Shown in pieces: positions 51,001-62,635 of a stretch of DNA of 64,000 nucleotides. Position numbers and translations under genes: made by a program. The notes beneath the pieces were generated by a model. The model saw nothing but the letters and a program-made list of their open reading frames with translations. It was not told the origin of the DNA and ran no database searches. The stretch's first letter is position 1. Each line of letters starts with the position of its first letter. The stretch is from Chrysoperla carnea. Its lineage: Eukaryota; Arthropoda; Insecta; Neuroptera; Chrysopidae. The DNA lies in NCBI RefSeq assembly GCF_905475395.1, contig NC_058340.1:76796181-76860180 (forward strand), in the 5' to 3' direction.

Positions 51001-52102
51001 ATGTCATAGTCTTTGATGAGTAGAATTGATGACCTGTGACTTTCATTGAGGATGCTATCCGTTTCAGTTTGTTCTTCGTACGTGAACTGAACGTCAGCAG
51101 TCAAAATCAGGTGAGTAAGTGCTAAATTGGTGAGCATGTCAGCTCGTACAGCCCTAGAATACGCGTGGCCACTAAGAATCTTATCAACACTATTTTCGAC
51201 GTATATGGTGGAGAGGAATTAAGGAGAGGCTAGACCAAAAAATCGTAACAACTTTTTGTGTAATAAATATATATCATCGCTATGGAAACAAAATAAAGGG
51301 TAACAAAAAAATGAAAACCTATATAAAAATAATTAGGTAATTGATTCTGATCTTTGGTAACTTCTGATTATTAATTTTTTAATAAGGAAATGTTTTCAGA
51401 ACGTGATAAACGAAAAATTAAAAAAAAATCACCCACAACACATCTATTACCGATTAGACAAGTTATTTTGCGATTAGCATCCGGTATATTGTGGATGTAT
51501 ATGATTTATCCTTTCAAAGTACCTTCAAACCATTTTGAGAACTAAACCGAGCAAATTGGGAAAAAATGCAATTTTCTTCTTTTTTAGTTTTTTAAGATTT
51601 GTGAGTGAACTATATGGCCTCAAGACATCGTTCTATGCTTAAATTAAAGCTAATTAAATTGGCAATAACATTTTTTGTTACGATTTTATCCATAAAATGA
51701 GTATTTTCCCCGATATCAAAGTCGAAAATAGACTAAGTATTAAAATTTCACTTTGTTCGAAAAAATTGCCGATTTTCAGAGAGCTATATCTCGGTGAGTA
51801 TTGAAGGTACAGAGCTGATTTTGGTTTCAAATTGTAGCAATTTTTTTTTTTTTTTTTTTTTTTTTTCAAAACTTGTAGAAGATATCTTCTAAAAAAAACG
51901 CATAGTTTTGGACTTATATTGAGAAAACCAAAAAAAAAAAAAATTTCGAGGTTTTTCGAGTACTGCAAAGTTAGCACAGGTTTTTCGAAGCTCCAAACTT
52001 GGATAGATGCTACTGATAGTGGTCCCAACAACATATTAAAAATGCAGATGTAGACGTTTTCTTGCAAATATAGTGATTTTTATGTCAAATATGACTGGCC
52101 TA
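48062..52102 (-). mobile_element. 4.0-kb DNA transposon with ~745-bp terminal inverted repeats
   Basis: Termini taggccagtcat (48062) and atgactggccta (to 52102). Arms 48062-48810 and 51358-52102 are inverted copies (gggaccactatcagtagcat; caatttaattagctttaatt; cggatgctaatcgcaaaata). The 2.5-kb interior carries a decayed minus-strand protein (next entry). Long TIRs plus a coding interior indicate a former autonomous element. The target duplication is unclear. Confidence 0.8.
49071..51137 (-). pseudogene. Decayed large repeat-encoded protein of the long-TIR transposon
   Basis: Fragments in N- to C-terminal order: 51137-50783 (MLTNLALTHLILTADVQFTY; VQYDRTNEAIH; FIEAERMGDRALHLTTGGKM), 50760-50488 (FTIRRSEKFWSGLWPDLTIE, EQVLMRSMKSQGGLTHGRGI), 50292-49864 (AFTTLPQNISVGADTFIVVD), 49663-49319 (ELFLHAFTGCDTPSALFWHG), 49313-49071. 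Several frame breaks and stops separate them. The motif set W-x-D-x-x-I-E-Q-x-L-M-R, GGLTxGRG and HAxTGCDTxSA is one I associate with a widespread family of large, multi-copy metazoan proteins that includes a PIN-like nuclease region. That assignment is from memory and not checked. No complete product is possible. Plus-strand ORFs here (48975, 49350, 49531, 50105) are shadows. Confidence 0.55.
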
Positions 52103-52532
52103 CATGGCCGTATTTTCTTTTCAAAATTATTAGAGATTCCCACTAAAAGTACAATCAATTAAATAATGAACAAAAAGGAAGTTAAAAGTATTGAAGGCTA
52201 TAACGTAGATAACTTTTAGTTATTTATATTGTACAAAAAATTTTTTGTGCAATTTATGTAAATAATTCACTCTTGCGTGATTTTTTTCCACTAAAAAATG
52301 TATTTTGACTTAATAACAATAAAAATGAATTTTTGCTTTCGGTGTCGAGCCCTAACTTTTTTGAAAATAAAATACAGCCCATGTTACTTTCTGATAATGA
52401 AGCAATGAAAATTTTTAAAATCGGTTGAGTAGAGAACTGAAAAATGTAGATTTTTATATATTTTCATACAAAATTTTATCCTTTATTTCACCCTTTAAGA
52501 ATTAAAAAGAATTTCGAAAAATCTTTTCTTAT

Positions 52533-54060
52533 CCCAGTGAACAAAATTACGTCATAATTACGTAAGATATGAGTCAGGTTTTAGTCATTATTTAAGCCTT
52601 CCTGACGTAAGATTTTTACGTAAAAATAACGTAAGCATGACGTAAACGTGACGTAAAATTGACATCTATATGACTTAATTGACATTATAATGATCTAACA
52701 ATGATATCACAGTGATGCCACGTTTATGTCAAATATCTGACTTAGATATGATTTATCCTTACGTAAGATTTACATAATTCTTACGTTATTATATGTCACG
52801 ATATTGTAATAAAAATGACATAACAATGATATCACAGTGATGTCACGTTTATGTCAAATATCTGACTTAAATATGATTTATTCTTACGTAAGATTTACAT
52901 AATTCTTACGTTATTATATGTCACGATATTGTAATAAAAATGACCTAACAATGATATCACAGTGATGTCACGTTTATGTCAAATATCTGACTTAAACATG
53001 ATTTATTCTTACGTAAGGTTTACATAATTCTTACGTTATTATATGTCATGACATTGTAATTAAAATGACCTGGAAATGATGTCAAATATCTTCCTATAAC
53101 ATGATTTTTTTTTCGTAAAGTTTACCTAATTTTTCCTTTGCTCGATGTCACGAGATTAAAATGTCATCGATATGTAATGAATTGATCTCTTCATTCCTGT
53201 TAGACAATAATAACAATTTATATATTGAATCAGAATGATGTATTTACATGGTATTTACTCATTGTGCGTTTGATCTTAGCTTAGATCTAAATTACATAAA
53301 ACTAACTCCGCGAATAATACACAAAGTTATAACTAGTAGAAAGAAGCAGCGATATCTTAGTTGAGATAGGCATATATATACACAAGAGTATAAGTATGTT
53401 TCTGAGGGAAGAATGTGATTATCACATTACGTAAATAATACGTAAACTTATGACTTCGATATGACCGTACAATGTGACTAAAATATGACATCAGTTTCAC
53501 GTAACAGTATGACCTGTTTCAGAGGTAAGAATATGATTCATATATTACGTAAATATTACGTAAACTCATGACTTTGATATGACGTCAATATGTGACTAAA
53601 ATATGACATCGGTTTTACGTAACAGTATGACCTGTTTCTGAGGTAAAAATATGATTAACATATTACGTAAATATTACGTAAACTTATGACTTTGATATGA
53701 CGTCAATATGTGACTAAAATATGACATCAGTTTTACGTAACAGTATGACCTGTTTCTGAGGTAAAAATATGATTAACATATTACGTAAATATTACGTAAA
53801 CTTATGACTTGGATATGACGTCACAATGTGATTAAAATATGACATCAGTTTTACGTAACATTAAAGTCATAAAAATGTCATCATATCAAAATCACATTTA
53901 ATGTCAGTATGACATAATAGTGAGGTCATTCAATATGACATCATATTAACATCATAAATTGAGTCATCATTATGTCATGTTTACGTAAAATATGACGTAT
54001 GACCTATGATCTTTTTATGACCTATGTATGACGTCATATTAAGGTCATGTGTTCACTGGG
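52533..54060. mobile_element. CRE-TIR element, copy C (complete)
   Basis: 1528 bp with CCCAGTGAACA at the left and TGTTCACTGGG-type right end (gtgttcactggg to 54060). Flanked by AT on both sides (52531-52532, 54061-54062); the left arm of the enclosing inverted repeat (47600-47625) gives the empty site. The body has about three tandem ~127-bp units (52690-53060) and about four ~120-bp units (53400-53860). I count ~16 TTACGTAA, 4 TGACGTCA and 2 TGAGTCA sites. No ORF. Confidence 0.85.
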
Positions 54061-54349
54061 ATGTGACACCTACAGTATAAAATCAATATCTTCTCGAAAT
54101 TTGAAACTTCTATCATTAGCGATTCAGTTTGGGCGTCGCTATATCACTCGTGATATTGCCTATTCCCCCTCCAGATTAAATATTCCTCATTTTAAATAAT
54201 ATACAAAAAGAATCATTTTGAAAAAAAAAAATCATCAAAATCGGAGCTGTTATTGAGGAGTCCCTAAGAATGCCTATTTTATAAATTCCTTTATCCGATA
54301 TTTAATCGAGGAAATGAAACCAAAAAAACCATCTAACTGAGTATTCTCT

Positions 54350-55115
54350 CTTCGTCAGTAGATTTTTATGGCTGCCGGTGGAAAATGTTTTTCTGAGTGT
54401 ACTCAAATATGTCATATATATGACATATTTGAGTATATACGTGAGTGCTTGTGCTTTTTCGATTTACGTCCATGTGTCGGGGCCCTAGTTCCCTACTCCC
54501 GGACACCGTGTTTTCCTTATTAAACATTTTAAAAACTATTGGATTTTTAATTTTGGACAATTCTTAGTATTTTTTAATCCGTTAAATTTTTTACTTAACC
54601 TTTGTTGACGAAAATAAAGATTATTTCGTGATTCCGGTCAGAAATTTAATTAAAAAGTCATTAGATATTATATATTTTACTATTCTAAACATTTTTGTAC
54701 TCTTGACAATTTTCACCAAACCTCATCCTTTTTTATATATAAGGGATTGAAAAAAAAAAATTTCGTATTTTTGCCGAAAATGTAGATTTTTTTGTGGTTC
54801 TGGTTAAAAATTGGATTTGATAACTATATGACATTTTATTTTGGAGTATTCTAAACACTTTTTGACTTTTGGCATATTTTAAATAAACTTCGATATATAA
54901 GCATAAGAAAAAAAAGCATATTTTTGCCTCTATTTCAGTTATACATAAAAAAAAAATATTTTTAAGCTTATTTACTGACATTAATTATAGAATTTTGATA
55001 TCTACATTATGAAATGTTTATATTTTAGGCCTTTTTAGGAGCTTTTTGATTATTTTCATTTGTTACCTAACCTAAACTTGAAAAATTAAAAAAGTTATTA
55101 GTGTACAGTGATTTA
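54350..55115 (+). repeat. Repeat family R3, copy
   Basis: gatttttatggctgccggtg, gatttacgtccatgtgtcgg, ttccctactcccgg and cataagaaaaaaaagcat match 39700-40260. Partner in reverse at 55590-55920. Confidence 0.7.
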
Positions 55116-55589
55116 GACGTTCTCATTATTTTTAACGTAAAATATTTAGAACGTAGAAACCATTCTACATGCAGGAAAAACATGCCTGCTCCAGTTCAAC
55201 GATACACCTTTAACTTGCAAAAGATACAATGAAAAGTTATTTAAAAAAAAGTTTTGAATTGGCCTCGCTAATCGTGTATCTAAAAACCAGATTCTGGCTA
55301 GGTGGTCTTGTGATAGAACCGAAAAATTGGAGTTAAAAAGAAAGGGAATCCGATAAAATTCTAGTTCTCACAACATGTTGTAAACTGATAGGCCCAGCAC
55401 AATTGGTAGACAGCATATTTGCATGCAAGACTGGTTGTGGTTTTAGGTGCGGCTTCAGACGAAACGGGCTATTTTCCAACCACTCCAGTTAATAACGAAG
55501 ACGTCTAAATACAATAAATTTAAATTTAAATTGTCAAGAGTACAAAAATGCTAAGAGTAGTCCAATATATAATATTTAATAACTTTCTA
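55116..55589. other. Non-repeat-like spacer between inverted R3 copies
   Basis: Less AT-rich, with gacgttctc and gaagacgtc at the two ends in opposite orientation. Holds a tRNA-like string at 55400-55480 that does not fold convincingly. No ORF. Confidence 0.35.
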
Positions 55590-55920
55590 ATTAAATTTTT
55601 GACCGGAACCACGAAATCTTAAACCATAAATCTTTATTTTCGTTAACAACGAGTTTTCGGAAAAAATCCGCAATTTTTTTTTCAAATGCTTATATCTCGA
55701 AAACGGTGAGGTTAAGTAAAAAATGTAACGCATTAAAAAAGAGTTGTCCAAAATATAAAATCCAATAATTTTTTTAAATGTTTAATGAAGACAACATGGT
55801 GTCCGGGAGTAGGGAACTTCTGCCCCACCGCTAGGGCGTAAATCGAAAAAGCACAAGCACTCACGTATATGGCATTTGTGAGTACACTCAGACTGACGAG
55901 GAGAGAATTTCTGAGTCAAA
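55590..55920 (-). repeat. Repeat family R3, reverse copy
   Basis: gaaatcttaaaccataaatctttatttt, cgaaaacggtgaggttaagt and gggagtagggaacttctgcc in reverse orientation. Confidence 0.7.
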
Positions 55921-56561
55921 TGCTTCATTTCCTACAATATATTTGGTTCATAATTATGTTCGTAAGTAAAAAATTCCCTTTGTATGTCATTTATGTCCTA
56001 AGTTAATGTTTATACATTGACTATACAGAGCATGGGCTGATAATCGAAATTATTCCCCGGCCAAACATTGAAGATTGTGTTAAGCATGAGGAAGCCCGAT
56101 TCTTTTTAGGAGATTTCAAACATATTAAGCACATGTGCAACTTGTATTTCAGTAAATAGTAAACAGACGTACAGTAAATAGACGGTAGTCTTCGCGTCAC
56201 AGAGTATAGATATATAAAGAGGACCATCTAGATTTATTTACAGACAAAATAGGAAAGAACATACACAAATGAAAATTCAACTGAAATAAAAGTACAGGCC
56301 ATTGAAAATACATGGCAGAATGCTAGAAGAAAAGTCGAGAATTGGCAGGAAAAGAACAAAGTTTAAAACAGAACATAGAAACTATAACACAGCTAATAAA
56401 TAATTATGTCGAAACTGACTACACCGAACAAATTAGAAATATAATTAACACAAACAGAATTAAGTACAAACACGATACAATTAAGACACGATCCAGGGGG
56501 AGGGTGGGAATCGCCCACAAAAATGTGGGGCGGCAAATTCTTAAAATATGATATACAGCAA
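55921..56561. other. Unassigned region, possible retroelement debris
   Basis: Contains tatagatatataaagagg (56204), resembling a TATA box, and a G-rich ccagggggagggtggg stretch at 56491-56506. The plus ORF at 56342-56551 (IETITQLINNYVETDYTEQI) is Asn/Thr/Ile rich and unrecognised. Could be LTR/leader remains; not supported further. Confidence 0.3.
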
Positions 56562-56943
56562 CCTCGATATCGTGCCATGGCGATACAAAAAATTGACATT
56601 TTGATCCAAGTGAGTCCATGTGCATTTATTAAGGTCTAATATGACTGAATTAAGTATAAATTAACCAAAAATTATAAAATTTGAAATTTTACTATAAAGA
56701 AAAAAATTTTTTGAAAAATTTCGATTTCCCATCAAAGGTGCCATGACAATATAAAAAATTGACATTTTGATCCAAGTTAGTTGATGTGAATTTATTTAGG
56801 GCCAATATGACAGGATTCAGACTATACAAAATGCCATGCATTGTTGCCATGACTATACAAAAAATTGACATTTTAATACAAGTAAATCGATGTTTATATA
56901 GTTCCAGTATGATTGAATCTTATATATTTAAACGAGCAATTCT

Positions 56944-56945
<2 letters not shown>

Positions 56946-56989
<44 letters not shown>
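56946..56989. repeat. (TA)n microsatellite in the satellite array
   Basis: 44 bp of uninterrupted TA. Confidence 0.95.
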
Positions 56990-56990
<1 letters not shown>

Positions 56991-57300
56991 GATCTTGGAA
57001 ATGGCTCCAACGATTTTCATGAAAATGAGTATGTAGGGTTTTTTTGGGGCGATAAGACGATCTAAAAAGGTTTCATTTTAAAAAAACGTCGTTTTATTCG
57101 TTTTTTCATGAAAAACTGAAACATACATCGAAAAATATGACTCTTCCTGACATCTATTGGTGTATATCGTAGTTAATGAAATACAATGCAAATTATAACT
57201 CTTCCTGACATCTATTGGTGTATACTGTATATCGTAGTTAATGAAATAAAATTACCGGGACATTCAAATTGGTATTTGTGTGGAGACATTTAAAACGGTC
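56990..57300. repeat. Non-satellite insert with a tandem ~55-bp duplication
   Basis: Two copies of actcttcctgacatctattg ... cgtagttaatgaaata at 57139-57184 and 57197-57246. The first ~130 bp (cgatcttggaaatggctcca) do not match the satellite. Confidence 0.6.
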
Positions 57301-59059
57301 TTCTATTAGTGATAAAATTTGTGTCTTTTTTTAAAAAAAATTTTTTTGGAAAAACTTCGATTTCCATGACTATAAAAAATGACATTTTGTTCCAAGTAAG
57401 TCGATGTGCATATATTTAAGTCCAATATGACTGAATTGAGTATCAATCAGCCAAAAATAATAAAATTTGTCAATTTAATAAAAATAAAAATTTTTTTTTA
57501 TACACTTCGATTTCTCATCAAGGGTGCCATAGCTCTACAAAAAATTTGACTTTTGATCAAATTTAATCCATGTGCATTTATTCAGGTCCAATATGACTTG
57601 ATTAGGTATAAATTAACCAAAAATTATAAAATAAGTCATTTGACTATTAAAAAAAAAATTTAGAAAAATTTCGATTTCCCATCAAGGTTGCCATGCTTAT
57701 ACAAAAAATTCACATTTTGATCTAAATAATTCGATGTGCATTTATTTAGGGCCAATATGACAGGATTAAGTATAAATTAGCCAAAAATGAGAAAATTTGT
57801 CATTTTACTAAAAAAATTTTTTTGAAAAAGGGTGCCATGACTACACAGAAATTTGACATTTTGATCCAACAAAGTCGATGTGCATATATTTAGGCCTAGT
57901 ATGACTTGATTGAGTATCAATTAGCCAAAAAAATAATTTTTGTGATTTTCCCATCTAGGGTTCCATAACCATAGAAAAAATTGAAATTTTGATCAAAGTT
58001 AGTCGATGTATGTATATTTGGGTCCAAGATGATTGGACCCAATTTACCATAAAAGAAAATTTTTTGAAAAATTTGAATTTCCCATCTAGGGTGCCATAGG
58101 GTGCTATACAAAAAATTGATATTTTAATCCATGTATGTCGATGTTTATATATAAAGGTCCAATATGACTGGATTAAGTATAAATTCGCCAAAAAAGATCA
58201 AATTTTTCAATTAACTAAAAAAAATGTTTTTTGAAAAGTTTCGATTTCCCATTTAGGGTGCCATGACTGTACAAAAAGTGACAATTTAATCCAGGAGTGT
58301 CGATGTGTATATATTTTGGTCCATTATGACTGGATAAAGTGTAAATTATACAAAAATGATAAAATTTTTCATTTTACTATAACAAATTTTTTTTGAAAAG
58401 CTTCGATTTTTCATCTGTGGTGCCATGACTATACAAAACATTGACATTTTGATCCAAGAAAGCCTTTGTGCATATATTAAGGTCCAATATGACTGGATTA
58501 AGTATAAATTAGCCAAAAATTATAAAATTTGTCATTTAACTATAAAATTTTTTTTGAAAAGTTACGATTTCACATCGAGGGTGCCATGACTATACAAATT
58601 TGACAATTTGATCCAAGGTCGCTGTGCATATATTTAGATCCAATATGACTGGATTTAGTATAAATTAGTCAAAAATGATAAAATTTGTCATTTAACAAAC
58701 AAACATTTTTTTTTGAAAAACTTCGATTTCCCACCTAGGGTGCAATGATTCTTCAAAAAATTCACATTTTGATCCAAGTAAGTCGATGTTCATATAGTTA
58801 GGTCGAATATGACAGAATTAAGTTTAAATTAGCCAAAAATGAAAAAATAAGTCATTTTACTATTAAAAATCCTAATAAAAATGGGTGACATGACGATACA
58901 AAAAATTGACATTTTGATCCAAGTGAGTCGATTTGCATATATAAAGGTCTCATATGACTGGATTTGTGAGTAAAAAGCGGAAGAACATTCAAAAGACAGG
59001 TCGGTCACCTTCGATTCTAAATTTTTTTTCGCAAAATACTGAAAAACATTCAACGGAGA

Positions 59060-59789
59060 TTGGCTCTCTTTAAAAAACTTAAGCCAAAAAAAAGTCAACT
59101 AAATATAAAGAATGTGGTCATACGATTTTGGAATGCTGAAGGATTGAATAATGTGTTTAGTGAGTGTGGTCTAACAAACCAAGTGGATTTATGGTGTATC
59201 AGTGATACATGGTCAGTTCTGGAAAGTTTCGATTTGCCACTCTCTCTTTCAGAATTCAGTTTAATTGGATCGGGTGCATGAAGGACAGATCTAAAGACAG
59301 AGCAAGTGGTGATTTGGCTATTTTACTGAAAAATCCTTTAAATTTGAGATTCTGAATAGAACAGAATGTTGGATCATTGTGAAAGTGTGTGTTACTTATA
59401 TCGAATTTGTAACTGGAAATGTATATTTTAAACCAAGTTTAAAGTTAGTCGATGTTTTGGAATCGTTACAAATAGTCATTAATGATATAATCACAGATTT
59501 TCCATATCTATTGTTTATTTTAGGCGGTGACTTTAATTGTAGAATGGGCAGCTTGGGCCAATTGTTTCATGAAATATGCTTTGGCACTCAAGTAAATTAT
59601 GATAGAATATCTCTGGAAATGGTTAACAATCGTCGAGGAAAAGACTTGAATAATTTCATGGAACAGAACGGGTTTGTTCTATTTAATGGAAGAACCATAA
59701 GCGACTCACCTTCTCAGTTTACGTTTTGCAGTGCCTCTGGTAAAAGCGCCATTGACTTAGTTTGGTGGCATTCGAAGTTTCTGCATTAA
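59060..59789 (+). pseudogene. LINE endonuclease (APE) domain remnant
   Basis: 59060-59281 encodes the start of the fold (VVIRFWNAEGLNN; VDLWCISDTW, where family members have an E-T pair). A frame break follows at ~59281. 59379-59789 carries LFILGGDFNCRMGSLG (catalytic GDFN motif) and KSAIDLVWW. The His at the usual S-D-H motif near the end lies in the broken region (~59830, LSCHFPVEL). APE nicks target DNA for priming. Confidence 0.75.
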
Positions 59790-59846
59790 ATACAGGACCT
59801 TAAAGTTCTTCATGATGTCTCTTTATCATGCCACTTCCCTGTTGAA

Positions 59847-61250
59847 TTGACATTGGCGGTCAATTACAAGAGTTTTTTACCTACCGAAGATAATGAAACA
59901 GTGAGTGGCCTAAGATGGGATTCAAAAAAAGCAAATGAGTACGAGCAGCAAATGTTAACTCTATCCAAAGTAAGAATTGACTGGCAGTTAACGTCTGTCG
60001 ATGAGTTGTATGCAAACTTCTTAAGCGTAATTGACGAAGTTAGTTTATCTCTTAAATTGAAGTTCGACTTTAAGCCACGGGGAAATAGAACACCGAATAA
60101 TAATAAACCATGGTTCGACTTAGATTGAAGAGTTTCTAAGCTGGATGTTAAGAGTAAATTGAAAACATGTAGACGCAATGGCTTTTCTAACGATTCTGTA
60201 GCTGAATATTTGGTTCAGAAGTCCAAGTATAGGAAACTACTACGCGAATCCTGGAAAAGTGTTAACTCTTTTAAACATAAAAGAAACTATAATAATTGTA
60301 TTTCAATACAAGAATGGGAAAATTTTTATGAAAACTTATGTCACCAATCTTATAAGAATGATGACTTGTTCTATTTTTCGGACGCAGCACATCCTTTTTT
60401 AGATAGTGAAATTTCTCTCGATGAATTGTATGCCAATATTAGCAAGTCTAAAGAAAACAAAACGCCTGGTCTAGATAACATCACGAACGAATTTTTTAAA
60501 AATCTCCCCCAAAACTGGATTTTGTATCTTAATTCCTGGTTCAATAAAATAATGAACACAGGGGACATTCCCAAGGAATGGTCGCGAATTGCGGTCACTA
60601 TGCTGCATAAGAAAGGAGATGCAAGTAATCCGGAAAATTATAGAGGAATTGCTCTCTGTAACACTACACTAAAAATTTTTACGAATATTTTGCTAGAACG
60701 ATTGATGCTTTGGGCTGATGAAGCGGACGTTTTGATTGAAAATCAGTCAGGATTTAGAAAAGGCCGAGGGTGTCTTGACAATGTTTTTGTTCTCTCCTCT
60801 GTCACCCAATTATGTTTACTACAGCCAAAGAAAAAGGTATACGCAGCTTTTATAGATTTTAAACGTGCATTTGATACAGTTAATCATCAGTTACTGTGGC
60901 ACAAGTTGTTTAACTATGGCGTTAGCTCGAAAATCATTCGTATACTCAAAGCCATCTATGATAATGCAACAATTCGAGTAAAAATTGACAATAAATTTAC
61001 GAAACAGTTTAACGTGAATGAAGGTGTCCTACAGGGTATATCTCTAAGTCCATGGCTGTATTCTATGCTTATAAATGACGTTGAGGCTTTCTTCCGACAA
61101 AGGAGTGTCCAAGGTATAAAGATAGACGAGACGAATAATTTATTATTACTACTTTATGCGGATGATTTGGTAATTCTGGGCAACAGCTGCTACGATTTAA
61201 ACAGAAAGCTCGAGATTTTGAATGACTATGCGCGGCGGAAGAGTCAGTGA
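59847..61250 (+). pseudogene. LINE linker and reverse transcriptase
   Basis: 59847-60128 is the linker between EN and RT. 60159-61250 (363 codons) contains the RT core in order: NKTPGLDNITNEFF, KEWSRIAVTMLHKKGD, ENYRGIALCNTTLKIF, ENQSGFRKGRGCLDNVFVLS, AAFIDFKRAFDTVNHQLLW (first Asp), NEGVLQGISLSPWLYSMLIN and LLLLYADDLVIL (YADD catalytic pair). All the catalytic acids are present, but the ORF is closed on both sides by stops or shifts. Confidence 0.85.
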
Positions 61251-62000
61251 AAGAAAGGTATTTAGATGTGGGTCTGATAATATTGAAGTTGTCAATAAAT
61301 TGAACTATCTTGGGGTAACATTTTCCAGTTCTACACTGTTTTACTAATCTGCTCTTCACTTCGTTCGGAGAGCTAGAATTGCCACGGGTGCAGTGATGTC
61401 AATATTGGTAAATTCAAAATGTGTGTCGTGGCCAGCAAGATGTCAGCTTTTTGATAGTATCGTCACAACCTCTTCATTATTCTGTGCACCTACATTATCC
61501 GCTTAGAAACTGGTCATCGTCCCCTTTTAGTAAAAGCACCACGATCGGCTCTGTTGTACTGGCAAAGTGTAAATAGCTTAGAAAACTGCAGGCTACCAAA
61601 AATTTGTCTCCGCCGTCTCCTTAATTTTTCAATTAATGATACTATAGGTATGTCTACAAATAAGTATAATTGGGTTTTACAACTGAAGTTCCTTTTGTCA
61701 AATAATAACATGGAACTGACTTTGTTGGGCAGAGACTTATCATTCCACAATATAAACTGCAATGGGATGCTCAAGCATAATTAATGTCAAACTTGCCAAT
61801 TTCATTTTTAAGAATGGTATGCCAATTGCGCACTTGTGGAAAAAACAAACTCAGGCTAACACTAAATAGACTCGTATATACCATTGACACAGAAGCTGTT
61901 TGTACCGTTTGCAATTTAAATACTACTTAAGATTTACATCACATGCTACTTGTTTGTCCTGTCTATTCGTATATACGGGAGTGTTTCTTATCTTCGATAA
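61251..62000 (+). pseudogene. LINE C-terminal region with Cys/His motif
   Basis: Broken frames continue past RT (61554-61784, WVLQLKFLLSNNNMELTLLG). At ~61900-61975 a VCTVCNLN ... LHHMLLVCPVYSYIR string gives C-x2-C-xn-H-x4-C, typical of I/jockey-group C-termini, with an in-frame stop. Confidence 0.6.
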
Positions 62001-62205
62001 GATAGGAGGCCTGTGCACTTAGTTTACAAACACTAATGGAAATCTGCGGAGACGTAACTGTTAAATTAAAAAAATTTTTAATTTTTTAAAATCTGTCTTG
62101 TGCACAAGAGCATTCATTCTTAATGAATAATTAAGAACTTCCCGAAAATTCATTTTTATATTGCAGATATTATGTTGTTTTAATTAGTATAATTTCATTT
62201 TTTGT

Positions 62206-62395
62206 TTGTTTAATTGTTATTATTATTATTATTATCATTGTTATTTTTGCTATTTTTGCTATTGTTGTTCTCATTGTTATTATGGTTATTGTTGTTATCA
62301 TTGTTATTATTGCTATTATTGTTATTATTATTGTTCTTATTATTGTTCTTATTATTGTTCTTATTATTTTTATTGTTATTATTATTATTACTACT
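62206..62395. repeat. (TTA/TTG)n low-complexity tract at the LINE 3' end
   Basis: Imperfect triplet array (ttattattatta ... ttgttatta). It produces three long artefact ORFs in all plus frames. Confidence 0.9.
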
Positions 62396-62635
62396 TTTTT
62401 GTGTCTTTTTACATACTCTTATGCGAATATTATAATCTTTGTTATCTTTTTTTTTGTTTTGCTTCTCTCAAAAAATTATGTTTCCTATTTTGTTTTAAAT
62501 CATATGTATGAATTTGTTATTTTATTTATTTATTTTTTTTTTTTATTTCGATATCATCAATCTGTCCTTACAGAATGACTGACAGATCCTTTGAATAAGA
62601 TGATATATCTTAAAACAAATAAATATATTATTATT

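Larger units (their letters stand above)
47480..54240. repeat. Outer inverted-repeat pair enclosing 47.5-54.2 kb
   Basis: Left 47480-48061 (caaaatgatactttttgtat; ggcaagtttcaagtttcgag; ctgtaggtgtcacataagaa; ttcactacttaaccgatttt) recurs as reverse complement at 52140-52530 plus 54063-54240. The right arm is split by CRE-TIR copy C. Probably an older foldback element into which the 48062-52102 transposon inserted. Confidence 0.65.
56562..58963. repeat. ~160-bp satellite array, left part
   Basis: Repeated landmarks ggtgccatgactatacaaaa, gacattttgatccaagtaag, tcgatgtgcatatatttagg, tccaatatgactggatta, agtataaattagccaaaaat and cgatttcccatctagggtg recur about every 145-175 bp. About fifteen diverged units. 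Interrupted at 56946-57300 by a (TA)n tract and a non-satellite insert. Confidence 0.85.
58964..62635 (+). mobile_element. APE-type non-LTR (LINE) retrotransposon in the satellite
   Basis: 3.67 kb flanked by an exact 12-bp duplication atatgactggat (58952-58963, 62636-62647) that is itself satellite sequence. Short 5' leader (~95 bp), endonuclease, RT, C-terminal Cys/His motif, TTA/TTG-rich 3' region and an AT-rich tail (aataaatatattattatt). Structure and motifs fit a single-ORF element of the I/jockey supergroup, possibly Vingi-like. The coding frame is broken several times. Confidence 0.85.

Noticed and set aside
52533-54060. Regular spacing of ATGACGT motifs considered as a CRISPR-like or ordinary satellite array
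   Set aside because: Eukaryotic context, no unique spacers, and discrete TIR ends with an empty site show a transposon.
55400-55480. tRNA-like string (cagcacaattggtagacagc ... actggttgtgg)
   Set aside because: Resembles A-box/anticodon-arm sequence but has no proper T-arm GTTCGA box and only 4 bp of possible acceptor stem. At best a tRNA-derived SINE scrap.
56342-56551. 69-codon ORF as a possible small gene
   Set aside because: Asn/Thr/Ile-rich, no homology recognised, no promoter or splice support; left as unassigned debris.
62206-62578. Overlapping 73-101-codon ORFs in all plus frames
   Set aside because: Artefacts of the TTA/TTG triplet tract in the LINE 3' region (poly-Tyr, poly-Leu, poly-Ile).
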